64,000 nt of DNA from Pseudacidovorax intermedius (GTDB lineage: Bacteria > Pseudomonadota > Gammaproteobacteria > Burkholderiales > Burkholderiaceae_C), in contig NZ_QQAV01000001.1 of the NCBI RefSeq assembly GCF_003350475.1, forward strand, positions 426,836 through 490,835, given 5' to 3'. The position numbers and the translations under genes were made by a program. Below the pieces are notes generated by a model. That model was not told the origin of the DNA, ran no database searches, and saw only the letters and a program-made list of their open reading frames with translations. Shown here piece by piece: positions 45,951 through 53,576 of the stretch (the stretch's first letter is position 1; each line of letters begins with the position of its first letter).

Positions 45951-45971
45951 CGCCCCCAAGCTTTGGGGGCG
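45951..45971. terminator. CGCCCCCA...TGGGGGCG hairpin in the htpG leader
   Basis: An 8-bp perfect stem with a 5-nt AGCTT loop, followed by GTTTCCGTTTTT. It lies 43 nt before the htpG ATG. It could terminate the upstream exported-protein transcript or be a structured htpG leader; a TTGATAAT -10-like element at 45935-45942 lies before it, so htpG mRNA may contain it. Confidence 0.5.
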
Positions 45972-46013
45972 TTTCCGTTTTTGGGCGGCATTTCAACCAC
46001 TTAGCAGCACGAC

Positions 46014-48011
46014 ATGAGCAAGAACACCCATTCCTTCCAGGCCGAAGTGGCCCAGCTCCTGCACCTGGTCACCCACTCGCTCTACTCCAACAAGGAGATC
46101 TTTCTTCGCGAGCTGATCTCCAACGCCTCCGACGCCTGCGACAAGCTGCGCTTCGAGGCCCTGGACAACGCGGCCCTGTACGAAGACGCGCCCAACCTCG
46201 AAGTGCGCGTCGCCTTCGACAAGAAGGCCCGCACCCTGAGCATCACCGACAACGGCATCGGCCTGTCGCAGCAGGAGGCCATCGACCACCTGGGCACCAT
46301 CGCCAAGAGCGGCACGCGCGAGTTCATGAGCCGCCTGTCGGGCGACCAGAAGGCCGACGCGCAGCTCATCGGCCAGTTCGGCGTGGGCTTTTACTCCGGC
46401 TTCATCGTGGCCGACCGCATCGTGGTCGAGTCGCGCCGCGCCGGCCTGCCGGCCGACCAGGGCGTGCGCTGGAGCAGCACCGGCACCGGCGACTTCGAGG
46501 TCGAGACCATCACCCGCGACAAGCGCGGCACCAGCGTCATCCTTCATCTGCGCGAGGACGCCGACGAGTTCCTCAACGGCTGGAAGCTCAAGCAGGTCAT
46601 CAGCAAGTACTCGGACCACATCTCCCTGCCCATCCTGATGGAGAAGGAGGAGTGGAAGGAAGGCGAGGACGACAAGGGCGGCGAGATGGTCGCCACCGGC
46701 GAGTGGGAGCCCGTCAACAAGGCCAGCGCCCTCTGGACCCGCGCCAAGAAGGACGTGACGGAAGAGCAGTACGTCGAGTTCTACAAGAGCATCAGCCACG
46801 ACTACGAGGCACCGCTGGCCTGGAGCCACAACCGCGTGGAAGGCAGCACCGAGTACACGCAACTGCTGTACATCCCGGCCAAGGCGCCCATGGACCTGTG
46901 GAACCGCGACCACAAGGGCGGCCTGAAGCTGTACGTGAAGCGCGTGTTCATCATGGACGAGGCCGAGGCGCTGCTGCCCTCGTACCTGCGCTTCGTGAAG
47001 GGCGTGATCGATTCGGCCGACCTGCCGCTGAACGTCAGCCGCGAGCTGCTGCAGGAGAGTCGCGACGTGAAGGCGATCCGCGAGGGCAGCACGAAGCGCG
47101 TGCTGTCGATGCTGGAAGACCTGGCCAAGAAGGCCGTTGCTGCTGCCGCGCCCGCCGCCGAATCGCCGGCCGCCGACGGCGTGACCGACGTGGTCGACAA
47201 GAAGGAAGGCGAGCAGGCCGACGCTGACGCCGCCAAGGCCAGCGAGGACGCCGGCAAGTACGCCAAGTTCTATGCCGAGTTCGGCTCGGTGCTCAAGGAA
47301 GGCCTGGGCGAGGACTTTGCCAACCGCGACCGCATCGCCAAGCTGCTGCGCTTTGCCTCGACCACCAGCGACGCCGCCACCGTCTCACTGGCCGACTACA
47401 AGGCGCGCATGAAGGACGGCCAGGAAGCCATCTACTACATCACCGCCGACACCCTGGCCGCCGCCAAGAACAGCCCGCAGCTTGAAGTCTTCAAGAAGAA
47501 GGGCATCGAGGTGCTGCTGATGACCGACCGCGTGGACGAGTGGGCGCTGTCGTACCTGACCGAGTTCGACGGCACGCCGCTGCAGAGCGTGGCCAAGGGT
47601 GCGGTCGACCTGGGCAAGCTGCAGGACGAGACCGAAAAGAAGGCCGCCGAAGAAGCCGCCGAAGCCTTCAAGCCGGTGCTGGAAAAGCTCAAGGCCTCGC
47701 TCAAGGACAAGGCCGAGGACGTGCGCGTGACCACCCGCCTGGTCGACTCGCCCGCCTGCCTGGTCGTGCAGGAGCACGGCATGAGCACGCAACTGGCCCG
47801 CATGCTCAAGCAGGCCGGCCAGAAGGCCCCCGAGGTCAAGCCCGTGCTGGAAGTGAACGCCGAGCACCCGCTGGTCAAGAAGCTGGAGCGCGACGAGGCG
47901 CACTTCGATGACCTGGCGAACATCCTGTTCGACCAGGCGCTGCTGGCCGAAGGCGGGTTGCCGGAGGATCCGGCGGCTTATGTGCGCAGGGTGAATGCGT
48001 TGTTGGTTTGA
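46014..48011 (+). CDS. htpG: Hsp90-family molecular chaperone HtpG
   Basis: A 665-residue Hsp90. The N-terminal ATPase has the conserved [24 protein letters not shown] and [11 protein letters not shown] motifs; the middle-domain catalytic Arg lies in [14 protein letters not shown], and the C-terminal dimerisation region ends [12 protein letters not shown]. It is about 40 residues longer than E. coli HtpG because of an Ala/Asp/Glu-rich insertion at about residues 373-411, after [11 protein letters not shown] strong terminator follows. A heat-shock sigma promoter is not obvious. Confidence 0.97.
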   Translation: MSKNTHSFQAEVAQLLHLVTHSLYSNKEIFLRELISNASDACDKLRFEALDNAALYEDAPNLEVRVAFDKKARTLSITDNGIGLSQQEAIDHLGTIAKSGTREFMSRLSGDQKADAQLIGQFGVGFYSGFIVADRIVVESRRAGLPADQGVRWSSTGTGDFEVETITRDKRGTSVILHLREDADEFLNGWKLKQVISKYSDHISLPILMEKEEWKEGEDDKGGEMVATGEWEPVNKASALWTRAKKDVTEEQYVEFYKSISHDYEAPLAWSHNRVEGSTEYTQLLYIPAKAPMDLWNRDHKGGLKLYVKRVFIMDEAEALLPSYLRFVKGVIDSADLPLNVSRELLQESRDVKAIREGSTKRVLSMLEDLAKKAVAAAAPAAESPAADGVTDVVDKKEGEQADADAAKASEDAGKYAKFYAEFGSVLKEGLGEDFANRDRIAKLLRFASTTSDAATVSLADYKARMKDGQEAIYYITADTLAAAKNSPQLEVFKKKGIEVLLMTDRVDEWALSYLTEFDGTPLQSVAKGAVDLGKLQDETEKKAAEEAAEAFKPVLEKLKASLKDKAEDVRVTTRLVDSPACLVVQEHGMSTQLARMLKQAGQKAPEVKPVLEVNAEHPLVKKLERDEAHFDDLANILFDQALLAEGGLPEDPAAYVRRVNALLV

Positions 48012-48059
48012 GGCTGATGTGCTCGCGCCCTTTCACAGGGCGTGATACGGGTCAAGAAG

Positions 48060-48084
48060 GGCGCCGCGGGCGCCTTTCTTTTTT
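48060..48084 (+). terminator. Rho-independent terminator of htpG
   Basis: GGCGCC-GCG-GGCGCC stem-loop (48060-48074) followed by TTTCTTTTTT, 49 nt after the htpG stop codon. It marks the left edge of the lower-GC island. Confidence 0.88.
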
Positions 48085-48365
48085 CCGGCAAGCGACGTGA
48101 GCATGCCGCTGACTAAAGCTCGAAGGCGCGCTATGACTGTCTTGAAGACGCTCCTGACTTATACGCAACGGTAACCTTTAGCCGCCATTTCTATCAATCC
48201 TGCAAAGCGGACAGGATTTCGGGAAATTTCTCACACAACGGCTTAATTACGGCAGCCTATCAAGCCATCTAAAGCCCCGAACTGAACAAAATGGCAGCGG
48301 CAGTTTGAAGTCAGATCAACTCCCTGACTAACCAACGCACTTTTTTATTCATTGAGAGAGACTAG
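48085..48365. other. Gene-free stretch before the PAAR gene
   Basis: No supportable reading frame is seen. The sequence turns AT-rich from about 48100. The last 20 nt carry GAGAGAG before the PAAR start codon, a usable ribosome site. The promoter of the island genes probably lies in the AT-rich part near 48330-48350. Confidence 0.5.
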
Positions 48366-48698
48366 ATGTATTGTCGTGGTGTAATTCGCGAAGGCGACAC
48401 CGTAAAGCCGGGAGGTGGTTTAGTCCGCCCAAGACCCCAGCAATATCCAACAGAGTATTTTGGAAAACTGGCTTGCTTCGAGGGCGATCCAGTTTTTTGC
48501 AATGCCTGCCAAACTTGGGGCGTCACCAAATGCGTACCGCCCTATCGCACCAACACAGACTCCGCGGGCCGACAAGCCAACCTAGATGGAGACCTGTGTC
48601 TTTGTAAATGCCCAATACCTCCACGGCTCAAAGCATCATTGGATAACATCCGTGTCTGCTTTGATGAAAATGAAATTTCGGCCGCTGCTGGGGCGTAG
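48366..48698 (+). CDS. PAAR-domain protein (T6SS spike tip)
   Basis: A 110-residue PAAR protein, the sharp cap of the VgrG spike in type VI secretion. The family pattern is visible: GVIREGDTVKPGGGLV, GKLACFEGDPVFCNACQTWG, and a final GRQANLDGDLCLCKCPIPPR with paired Cys residues that would bind the metal ion. About 20 residues follow the PAAR core. A reading frame for a lysozyme-like domain starts 2 nt downstream in another frame, suggesting a former PAAR-effector fusion. Confidence 0.82.
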   Translation: MYCRGVIREGDTVKPGGGLVRPRPQQYPTEYFGKLACFEGDPVFCNACQTWGVTKCVPPYRTNTDSAGRQANLDGDLCLCKCPIPPRLKASLDNIRVCFDENEISAAAGA

Positions 48699-48700
48699 GG

Positions 48701-49042
48701 GTGTCGACCCATCCCGGCCCAGGAATCGACGGGCGTACCACCGCGGCCGGTGCATATCAGATCACAAAGGAGACGTGGGAGGATCACGGAATAAGAATGA
48801 TGGGGCTTGACGATTTCAGCCCACATACCCAGCATTTGATCGCCGTTGATAAGCTACGCCGCATGAATGCCATTGATGCGCTGATTGAGGGGGACTTTTC
48901 AGACGTCATGCGAAAAGCTTCTTATCCGTGGGCCTCATTGGAGCGAGGCACGGGCTTGGGAAATCGCTATCCCAAACAGCCCTATCGAAAATACAACGAC
49001 TGTCTTGCCAAATACAAAGAATTAGGGGGAGCGGAAAAATGA
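48701..49042 (+). pseudogene. Lysozyme-like muramidase fragment (N-terminal part missing)
   Basis: A 113-residue frame opening with GTG. The sequence HPGPGIDGRTTAAGAYQITK, then DFSPHTQHLIAVDKLRR and YPWASL, matches the C-terminal two-thirds of phage-type lysozymes (GH104/GH24-like), whose usual core is TAAGxYQ. The upstream segment that carries the catalytic Glu is absent: the frame is closed by TGA at 48671-48673. It is in a different frame from the PAAR gene just before it. It is probably a truncated or frameshifted effector, although expression of the remnant is possible. It overlaps the next gene by 4 nt. Confidence 0.65.
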
Positions 49043-49398
49043 AAATGATCTTACGTTCATTTCTTCTCCTGTTTTTTTTGATTTCAAGTAGCCACTCGCA
49101 GGTTCGTTTCTCCGAAGATATGCCGTTCTTGAAAGCCAGGAAGCTCGCTCTTGAAATCGGCTGGCAACCCTACGCAACACAGGAAGTTGGACGCAATGGT
49201 TTTCCTTGGTCCGCTGCTGAAAAAAGAATGCTTGATCAAGGCTTTGCAGAGATTAGTAGTTGCTCGGAGGGTGAGACCTATTGCAATTTTTTCTATTTTC
49301 GGGAAGGCAAGTGCCTGTTGCTCGAAAGCAAAGGCGAACAGCTTAAATTTATGCGACTCGCTTATTGGAAGGTCGTCCCTTGCCCTGCCAAGGAATAA
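49039..49398 (+). CDS. Small exported Cys-containing protein, candidate lysozyme immunity protein
   Basis: A 119-residue protein with a strong signal peptide (MILRSFLLLFFLISSSHSQ). The mature part has four Cys (SCSEG, TYCNFF, GKCLLL, VPCPAK), enough for two disulfides, as in periplasmic proteins. The ATG overlaps the lysozyme-like stop (ATGA) and has a good AGGGGGAG ribosome site. No family is recognised. Position directly after a muramidase gene and export to the periplasm fit an immunity role (inference). Confidence 0.7.
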   Translation: MKMILRSFLLLFFLISSSHSQVRFSEDMPFLKARKLALEIGWQPYATQEVGRNGFPWSAAEKRMLDQGFAEISSCSEGETYCNFFYFREGKCLLLESKGEQLKFMRLAYWKVVPCPAKE

Positions 49399-49697
49399 TT
49401 CGAGCGACGCAACACGCCATTGAGTTCATCGCAAGTACCGCAGGCGCATCAGAGCAGGGAATGCGTGAACTTCAGCGATCACTGGCTTCCTTCGGCTTCC
49501 CCGGACTTGTCGCCAACACGCGCTCCATCCGGCGCTCCGCAGTCAGCGCTCCGGCCACATAGTCCGCGTCTAGGGCATTCACGCCGACGCCTTTGGCCGC
49601 CCGCTCCTCCAACAAACGGCCGCGGTGCAAACTGCCACTGCTGAGAAAGAGCTGTCGGTGTCAGCCATAACTGGCATAAGTAGCCTGTGCGCTCATA
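49399..49697. other. Gap before hipBA; possible antisense coding relic
   Basis: No rightward gene is supported. On the minus strand, 49660 to 49472 is open for 62 codons, with a protein-like Leu/Glu/Arg composition (GRLLEERAAKGVGVNALDAD) but no start codon near its beginning, so it may be the tail of a lost gene. GTAGCCT (49680-49686) and AGGCTAC (49722-49728) form an inverted repeat around the hipB start and could be its operator. Confidence 0.35.
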
Positions 49698-49976
49698 ATG
49701 CAAGCCATGACTGACAAAATCAGGCTACCAGACGAACTTGGACGCCAGCTGCGCGCACACCGCGAAGCCCTCGGCATGAACAAGTCCGAACTCGCCGAAA
49801 AGGCGGGAAAGGTTCGCGAAGTCATCTACCGGCTAGAAGCGGGCGAAGACTCCACGGTGTCCTCCCTTCTGGCCGTGTTGGGCGCACTCGGTCTGGCACT
49901 GCGGCTGGAACGGTCCGGGCTGCCCTCTGCCGGCGAAGTCGCAGCGCGGTTCCAGGACGACGACGATGCTCCCTGA
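49698..49976 (+). CDS. hipB: HipB-like XRE-family antitoxin/repressor, system 2
   Basis: A 92-residue protein with a Cro/CI helix-turn-helix (LGRQLRAHREALGMNKSELA, then KVREVIYRLEAGEDSTVSSL). The C-terminus is acidic (ARFQDDDDAP), unlike system 1. Either the ATG at 49698 or the one at 49707 may be used; neither has a clear ribosome site. It overlaps hipA by 11 nt. The GTAGCCT/AGGCTAC inverted repeat spans its start. Confidence 0.88.
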   Translation: MQAMTDKIRLPDELGRQLRAHREALGMNKSELAEKAGKVREVIYRLEAGEDSTVSSLLAVLGALGLALRLERSGLPSAGEVAARFQDDDDAP

Positions 49977-51198
49977 AAAGATTCGCCTGCTGGACGTCTC
50001 CATCGGAGACGCTGTTCAAGCAGGCCAGTTGCTGCGGACGTCGATCTACGAGTTTCGCTACCTGTCCCCGGAGCCGGAGCAGCCCACCGTGGCCCTGCTG
50101 ATGCCGCCCAGCGAGCGCCTCACCTGGCAGGACGGCGACCTGTTTCCGCCCATGGATCAGAACCTTCCCGAAGGCGACTTGTTCATGAGGATCCGCGAGC
50201 TGTTTCCCAAGCAGCCGATGACGCCCATGCACATGCTGGCGCTGGTCGGGCGCAACGGAATTGGGCGGCTCGGGTACAGCCTGCCGGATCAGGCTCAGCC
50301 CGCTTTGCCACGCACGCTGAGCAAGCAAGAACTGCTGCGCACCCAGTACACGCCAGAGGTGTTCAGCGAGCTGGTGGCGGCCTACCTGAGCACGGGAGCG
50401 GGCATCGCAGGCATGCAGCCCAAGATCATGGTGCCGGACCGCCCCACCGTGCCCATCCCCTCGCTCATCGTCAAGGCGGCGAGTCCTGCCTACCCCGGAT
50501 TGGCAGCCAATGAATATCTGTGCCTGAGCGCCGCGCGGCGCGCCGGCATTGAGGTGCCGTCGTTTGCTTTGTCCGACGACGGGCAGATGCTGGTCCTGGA
50601 CCGCTTCGACCTGGTCGTCCACGGCGATGGCACCCTGGAGCGGCTCGGTTTCGAAGACATTGCGGCGCTGGCGGGGCTGCGCGTCCGCGACGTTCTGTCG
50701 GACCGCAAGTACCAGGGCAGCTACCAGCGGGTCGCCGAGTTGCTGCGCCAATTCCAGCTTCACAGCAGCAACCTGCATCGCTTCTTCGAGCAGGTGGCTT
50801 TTTCCGTCATGGTCCACAACGGCGATGCGCACCTCAAGAACTTCGGGTTGCTGTATCGCTCGCGCGAAGAGATGTGGCTGGCACCGATGTTCGATGTCGT
50901 CACAACCTCCATCTACAAGTACGCCCGGTCTCCGGGCGGCCCGGAGTTGGAGGACCGCACCCTCGCGCTGAAGCTGTTCGCGGGCAAGCACCAGACCAAG
51001 GCGTATCCGACGACCGAGGAGTTGATGGATTTTGGCCGCCGGGTATGCGGTGTTGCGCAGCCCGCCGATGTGTTGGTCCGGATCGCAGAGGCCATGCGCG
51101 CGACGCTGGAAGAGGCCAAAGGCGACACGCGCGTGACGGCGGCGCTGCGCGAGCAACTGGCGCAGGCTTGGGAAGAAGGGCTCGCCTACGCCCGATAA
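49966..51198 (+). CDS. hipA: HipA-family serine/threonine kinase (toxin-like), system 2
   Basis: A 410-residue HipA kinase only distantly like the one at 41.5 kb. The autophosphorylation-type loop is STGAGIAGMQPKIMV near residue 145-160, the ATP-binding Lys is in SLIVKAASPAYPG, the catalytic loop is VHNGDAHLKNFGLL and the metal Asp is in LAPMFDVVTTS. It lies inside the T6SS-cargo island but is higher in GC than its neighbours, which suggests a separate insertion. Probably autonomous toxin-antitoxin rather than a secreted effector. Confidence 0.9.
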   Translation: MLPEKIRLLDVSIGDAVQAGQLLRTSIYEFRYLSPEPEQPTVALLMPPSERLTWQDGDLFPPMDQNLPEGDLFMRIRELFPKQPMTPMHMLALVGRNGIGRLGYSLPDQAQPALPRTLSKQELLRTQYTPEVFSELVAAYLSTGAGIAGMQPKIMVPDRPTVPIPSLIVKAASPAYPGLAANEYLCLSAARRAGIEVPSFALSDDGQMLVLDRFDLVVHGDGTLERLGFEDIAALAGLRVRDVLSDRKYQGSYQRVAELLRQFQLHSSNLHRFFEQVAFSVMVHNGDAHLKNFGLLYRSREEMWLAPMFDVVTTSIYKYARSPGGPELEDRTLALKLFAGKHQTKAYPTTEELMDFGRRVCGVAQPADVLVRIAEAMRATLEEAKGDTRVTAALREQLAQAWEEGLAYAR

Positions 51199-51411
51199 GC
51201 GCGACGCGCCTTCGCCTGTGCCGCCGCGCTGGCCCAGCCCTCGGCGCGCGCTGCCAGGAGTCGGCGCGGCCGCTCGGCGCCCTCACGCTCCTACAGCACC
51301 GAATTCGAAAGCATCACTCCCGTTTTTTCCGGAAATATTTAACGTACAAACTCGTTAGCGTCTGTGGCATCCCCTTTCTGATGAAAAGCAATGCAGAAAA
51401 TAGGCCCTAGC

Positions 51412-51900
51412 ATGCCTATCAACTGCAAATTCAAATTAGACAAACGTGAAATATCTTCGCTGCAATGCGAAGGCGTGGGCGAGTTCGCCGCATTTTCGGG
51501 CCGGGATGGAATCCCCAAAAACAACGCGGACTACTCTGACAAGCTGGGCGTGGGGCCCCTCCCAGTAGGAAGGTATTACATCGTTGACAGAGGCAGCGGG
51601 GGATTCTTCTCCAGGCTTTATACATCCGCCGTCGACTGGGTCAACGACAACGATCATTCCACATGGTTCGCCCTGTACCGAGACGATGGCAAGGTCGACG
51701 ACGAAACTTTCGTGAATGGCGTCCGCAGGGGAAACTTCAGGCTGCATCCTCATGGCCGTCTGAATATCAGCGAGGGGTGCATCACACTTTCCGACAAAGC
51801 CGCGTTCATAAGGCTGCGCAAGAGGCTACTTGGGACCGTCCGCATGCCGATCCCCGACGGAACGGGCTTCGCATACGGCGTCATTGAGGTGACCGAATGA
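51412..51900 (+). CDS. DUF2778/Tlde1-like L,D-transpeptidase-fold T6SS effector
   Basis: A 162-residue protein matching the DUF2778 (Tlde1) family, which attacks peptidoglycan tetrapeptide stems in target cells. It starts INCKFKLDKREISSLQCEG, then FAAFSGRDG and GVGPLPVGRYYIVDRGSGG, all typical of the family. The catalytic motif is HPHGRLNISEGCITL, giving the His and the Ser-Glu-Gly-Cys nucleophile. The start at 51412 matches family N-termini; an in-frame ATG at 51391 adds 7 residues. No signal peptide, as expected for a T6SS-delivered effector. It overlaps a small membrane-protein gene by 4 nt. Confidence 0.82.
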   Translation: MPINCKFKLDKREISSLQCEGVGEFAAFSGRDGIPKNNADYSDKLGVGPLPVGRYYIVDRGSGGFFSRLYTSAVDWVNDNDHSTWFALYRDDGKVDDETFVNGVRRGNFRLHPHGRLNISEGCITLSDKAAFIRLRKRLLGTVRMPIPDGTGFAYGVIEVTE

Positions 51901-52184
51901 AGGTCTTGACCTCGAGGGCAGTACGCGCGTTGTCGGCCATTCTGCTTTTTATTTGCGCATGGCCAGCGGGCGTCCTCGCCAGCGCATGGCTGATTTATAG
52001 CTCAGACAGCACCTTTTATGGTTGGCTGCGAATCGTGGGATGGCTGGACATCTTCGGACTGATGAGCTATGTCGGCGTGGAAGAGATGGAATTCACGGCA
52101 ATCAATTCGCTGGTCATTCTTTGGTTTCCTATTGCCGTGTACCTCGCCTTTCGGATTTACGGCTGGCTCAAAATAATTCGCTGA
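51897..52184 (+). CDS. Small membrane protein, candidate immunity protein for the Tlde1-like effector
   Basis: A 95-residue protein with two or three hydrophobic segments: LSAILLFICAWPAGVLASAW at the N-terminus, a middle WLDIFGLMSYVGV segment, and SLVILWFPIAVYLAFRIYGW near the C-terminus. The ATG overlaps the effector stop (ATGA), the usual coupling of effector and immunity genes. No family is recognised. Immunity to a peptidoglycan enzyme would have to act on the periplasmic face, which this topology permits. Confidence 0.68.
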   Translation: MKVLTSRAVRALSAILLFICAWPAGVLASAWLIYSSDSTFYGWLRIVGWLDIFGLMSYVGVEEMEFTAINSLVILWFPIAVYLAFRIYGWLKIIR

Positions 52185-52200
52185 ACTCAAGGGAAAATCA

Positions 52201-52677
52201 ATGGCCTCGGATATCTTTCTGAAAATAGACGGCATCACCGGTGAATCGCAGGATTCCAAGCATCTCGGAGAAATAGACATCACGTCGTGGAGCTGGGCGG
52301 TTCATCAAGAGGGACGAATGATGAGCGGCTCGGGTGGCGGCGCGCCAAAAGCGACGGCCCATGACATGGAGCTGATCCACAACATTGATCGAGCGTCCCC
52401 TGGACTGATGACGGCCTGCTTTGCCGGCAGGCGCTTCGCCCAGGCTGTCTTGACGCTGCGAAAGGCAGGGGGCCTTCCCCTCGACTTCATGAAAATCACG
52501 CTTTCCGACGTGCTCATCACCAAGGTGAGCCCATGCGGCGGAGGTGGCGGTCATTTCGAAGAAATCCACCTGTCCTTTGCGAAGATCAGGCAGGAATACC
52601 TGATGCAGAACGCATCCGGAGGCAGCGCAGGGACCGTCGTCGGCAGCTTTGACATCAAAAACAACGCGGTCGCGTAA
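52201..52677 (+). CDS. hcp: Hcp-family T6SS tube protein
   Basis: A 158-residue Hcp (TssD), the ring subunit that forms the inner tube and carries small effectors. The family start MASDIFLKIDGITGESQDSK and the IDITSWSWAVHQ motif are clear, and the LRKAGG...DFMKITLSDVLIT middle and FAKIRQEYL strand follow. AAGGGAA ribosome site. As the last gene of the island it probably delivers the Tlde1-like protein 300 nt upstream. Hcp is normally under T6SS control; no such promoter is recognised here. Confidence 0.93.
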   Translation: MASDIFLKIDGITGESQDSKHLGEIDITSWSWAVHQEGRMMSGSGGGAPKATAHDMELIHNIDRASPGLMTACFAGRRFAQAVLTLRKAGGLPLDFMKITLSDVLITKVSPCGGGGGHFEEIHLSFAKIRQEYLMQNASGGSAGTVVGSFDIKNNAVA

Positions 52678-52713
52678 CGCCACGGCATTCGTAGTCCCCG
52701 CTCAACCCCCGCA

Positions 52714-53565
52714 CTAAGCCCCCTTCCCCGGCCTCCCCGGAATCATCCCCAGCATGTGCTCCGCCACACCCCCGTCCACCGTCAGCGCCTGCCCGGTCAC
52801 ATAGGCAGCGCCGGGGCTGCTGAGGAAGGCCACCACCTCGCCCACGTCGTCGGCCGTGCCGATGCGGCCCAGGGGCACCAGGGCGCGGCGGGCCTGGTGG
52901 GTGGCGTCGTCCTGGTAGACGGCCTCGGTCAGCGGCGTGCGGATCATGCCGGGGCAAACGGCGTTGACGCGGATGCCGTCGGCCGCCCATTCCTGCGCCA
53001 GCTGGCGGCACAGCATGACGAGGGCGGCCTTGGCCGGTGAATAGGCGCCATAGCCCGGGTGCGGCATCAGCCCCGACATGGAGGCGATGGCGGTGATGCT
53101 GCCGCGGGTGCGCGCCAGCTGCGGCCGCGCGGCCTGGGCCAGCAGCCAGGCGCTGCGGGTGTTGAGGTGGAAGGTGTGGTCCCACTGCTCGACCGTGAGG
53201 TCGGCCAGCCGGCCCGGGCCGGAGGCACCGGCGTTGCAGACCAGCGCGCCCAGGTCGCCGGCCGCTTCCTGCGCCTGGGCCACGATGGCGCGGCAGGCCT
53301 CGGGCTGGGTCAGGTCGCCGGAGACGCCGCCGGCCGTGACGCCTTCGGCGCGCAGTTCGTCGAGCAGCCGCTCCAGCTTGTCGCCGGGCTGGCTGGCCGC
53401 CGCGCTGATGTGCAGCGCGCTGCCGGCGCGCCGGGCCTGGCGGGCCAGCGCCAGGCAGATGCCGCGGCCGATGCCGCCAGCCGCGCCGGTGACCAGCACA
53501 TGTGTAGGCCAAGTGGGCGCCGCATGGTCGGGCGCGTGGTCGTCGGCAGGGGTCGGAGCGGGCAT
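52714..53565 (-). CDS. Short-chain dehydrogenase/reductase (SDR)
   Basis: A 283-residue classical SDR. Cofactor motif VTGAAGGIGRGICLAL, NAG motif VCNAGASGPG, catalytic Ser in IASMSGLMP, and the YxxxK pair in YGAYSPAKAALVM. The C-terminal part has the usual DGIRVNAVCPGMIRTPLT. An N-terminal extension of ~22 residues (PADDHAPDHAAPTW) precedes the fold. It is the last gene of the third Liv operon, 11 nt after the binding protein. The substrate is unknown. Confidence 0.92.
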   Translation of the reverse strand: MPAPTPADDHAPDHAAPTWPTHVLVTGAAGGIGRGICLALARQARRAGSALHISAAASQPGDKLERLLDELRAEGVTAGGVSGDLTQPEACRAIVAQAQEAAGDLGALVCNAGASGPGRLADLTVEQWDHTFHLNTRSAWLLAQAARPQLARTRGSITAIASMSGLMPHPGYGAYSPAKAALVMLCRQLAQEWAADGIRVNAVCPGMIRTPLTEAVYQDDATHQARRALVPLGRIGTADDVGEVVAFLSSPGAAYVTGQALTVDGGVAEHMLGMIPGRPGKGA

Positions 53566-53576
53566 GGGCCGCCCGC

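Larger units (their letters stand above)
48085..52690. other. Lower-GC accessory island with orphan T6SS cargo genes
   Basis: From just after the htpG terminator to just after hcp, base composition and codon use become visibly more AT-rich than the flanks, except in the HipBA genes. Gene order: PAAR, lysozyme-like fragment, small exported protein, hipBA, Tlde1-like effector, small membrane protein, hcp, all rightward. No integrase, transposase or tRNA marks the ends. No T6SS sheath, baseplate or membrane-complex gene is in the window, so secretion would need a core system elsewhere. Confidence 0.7.
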
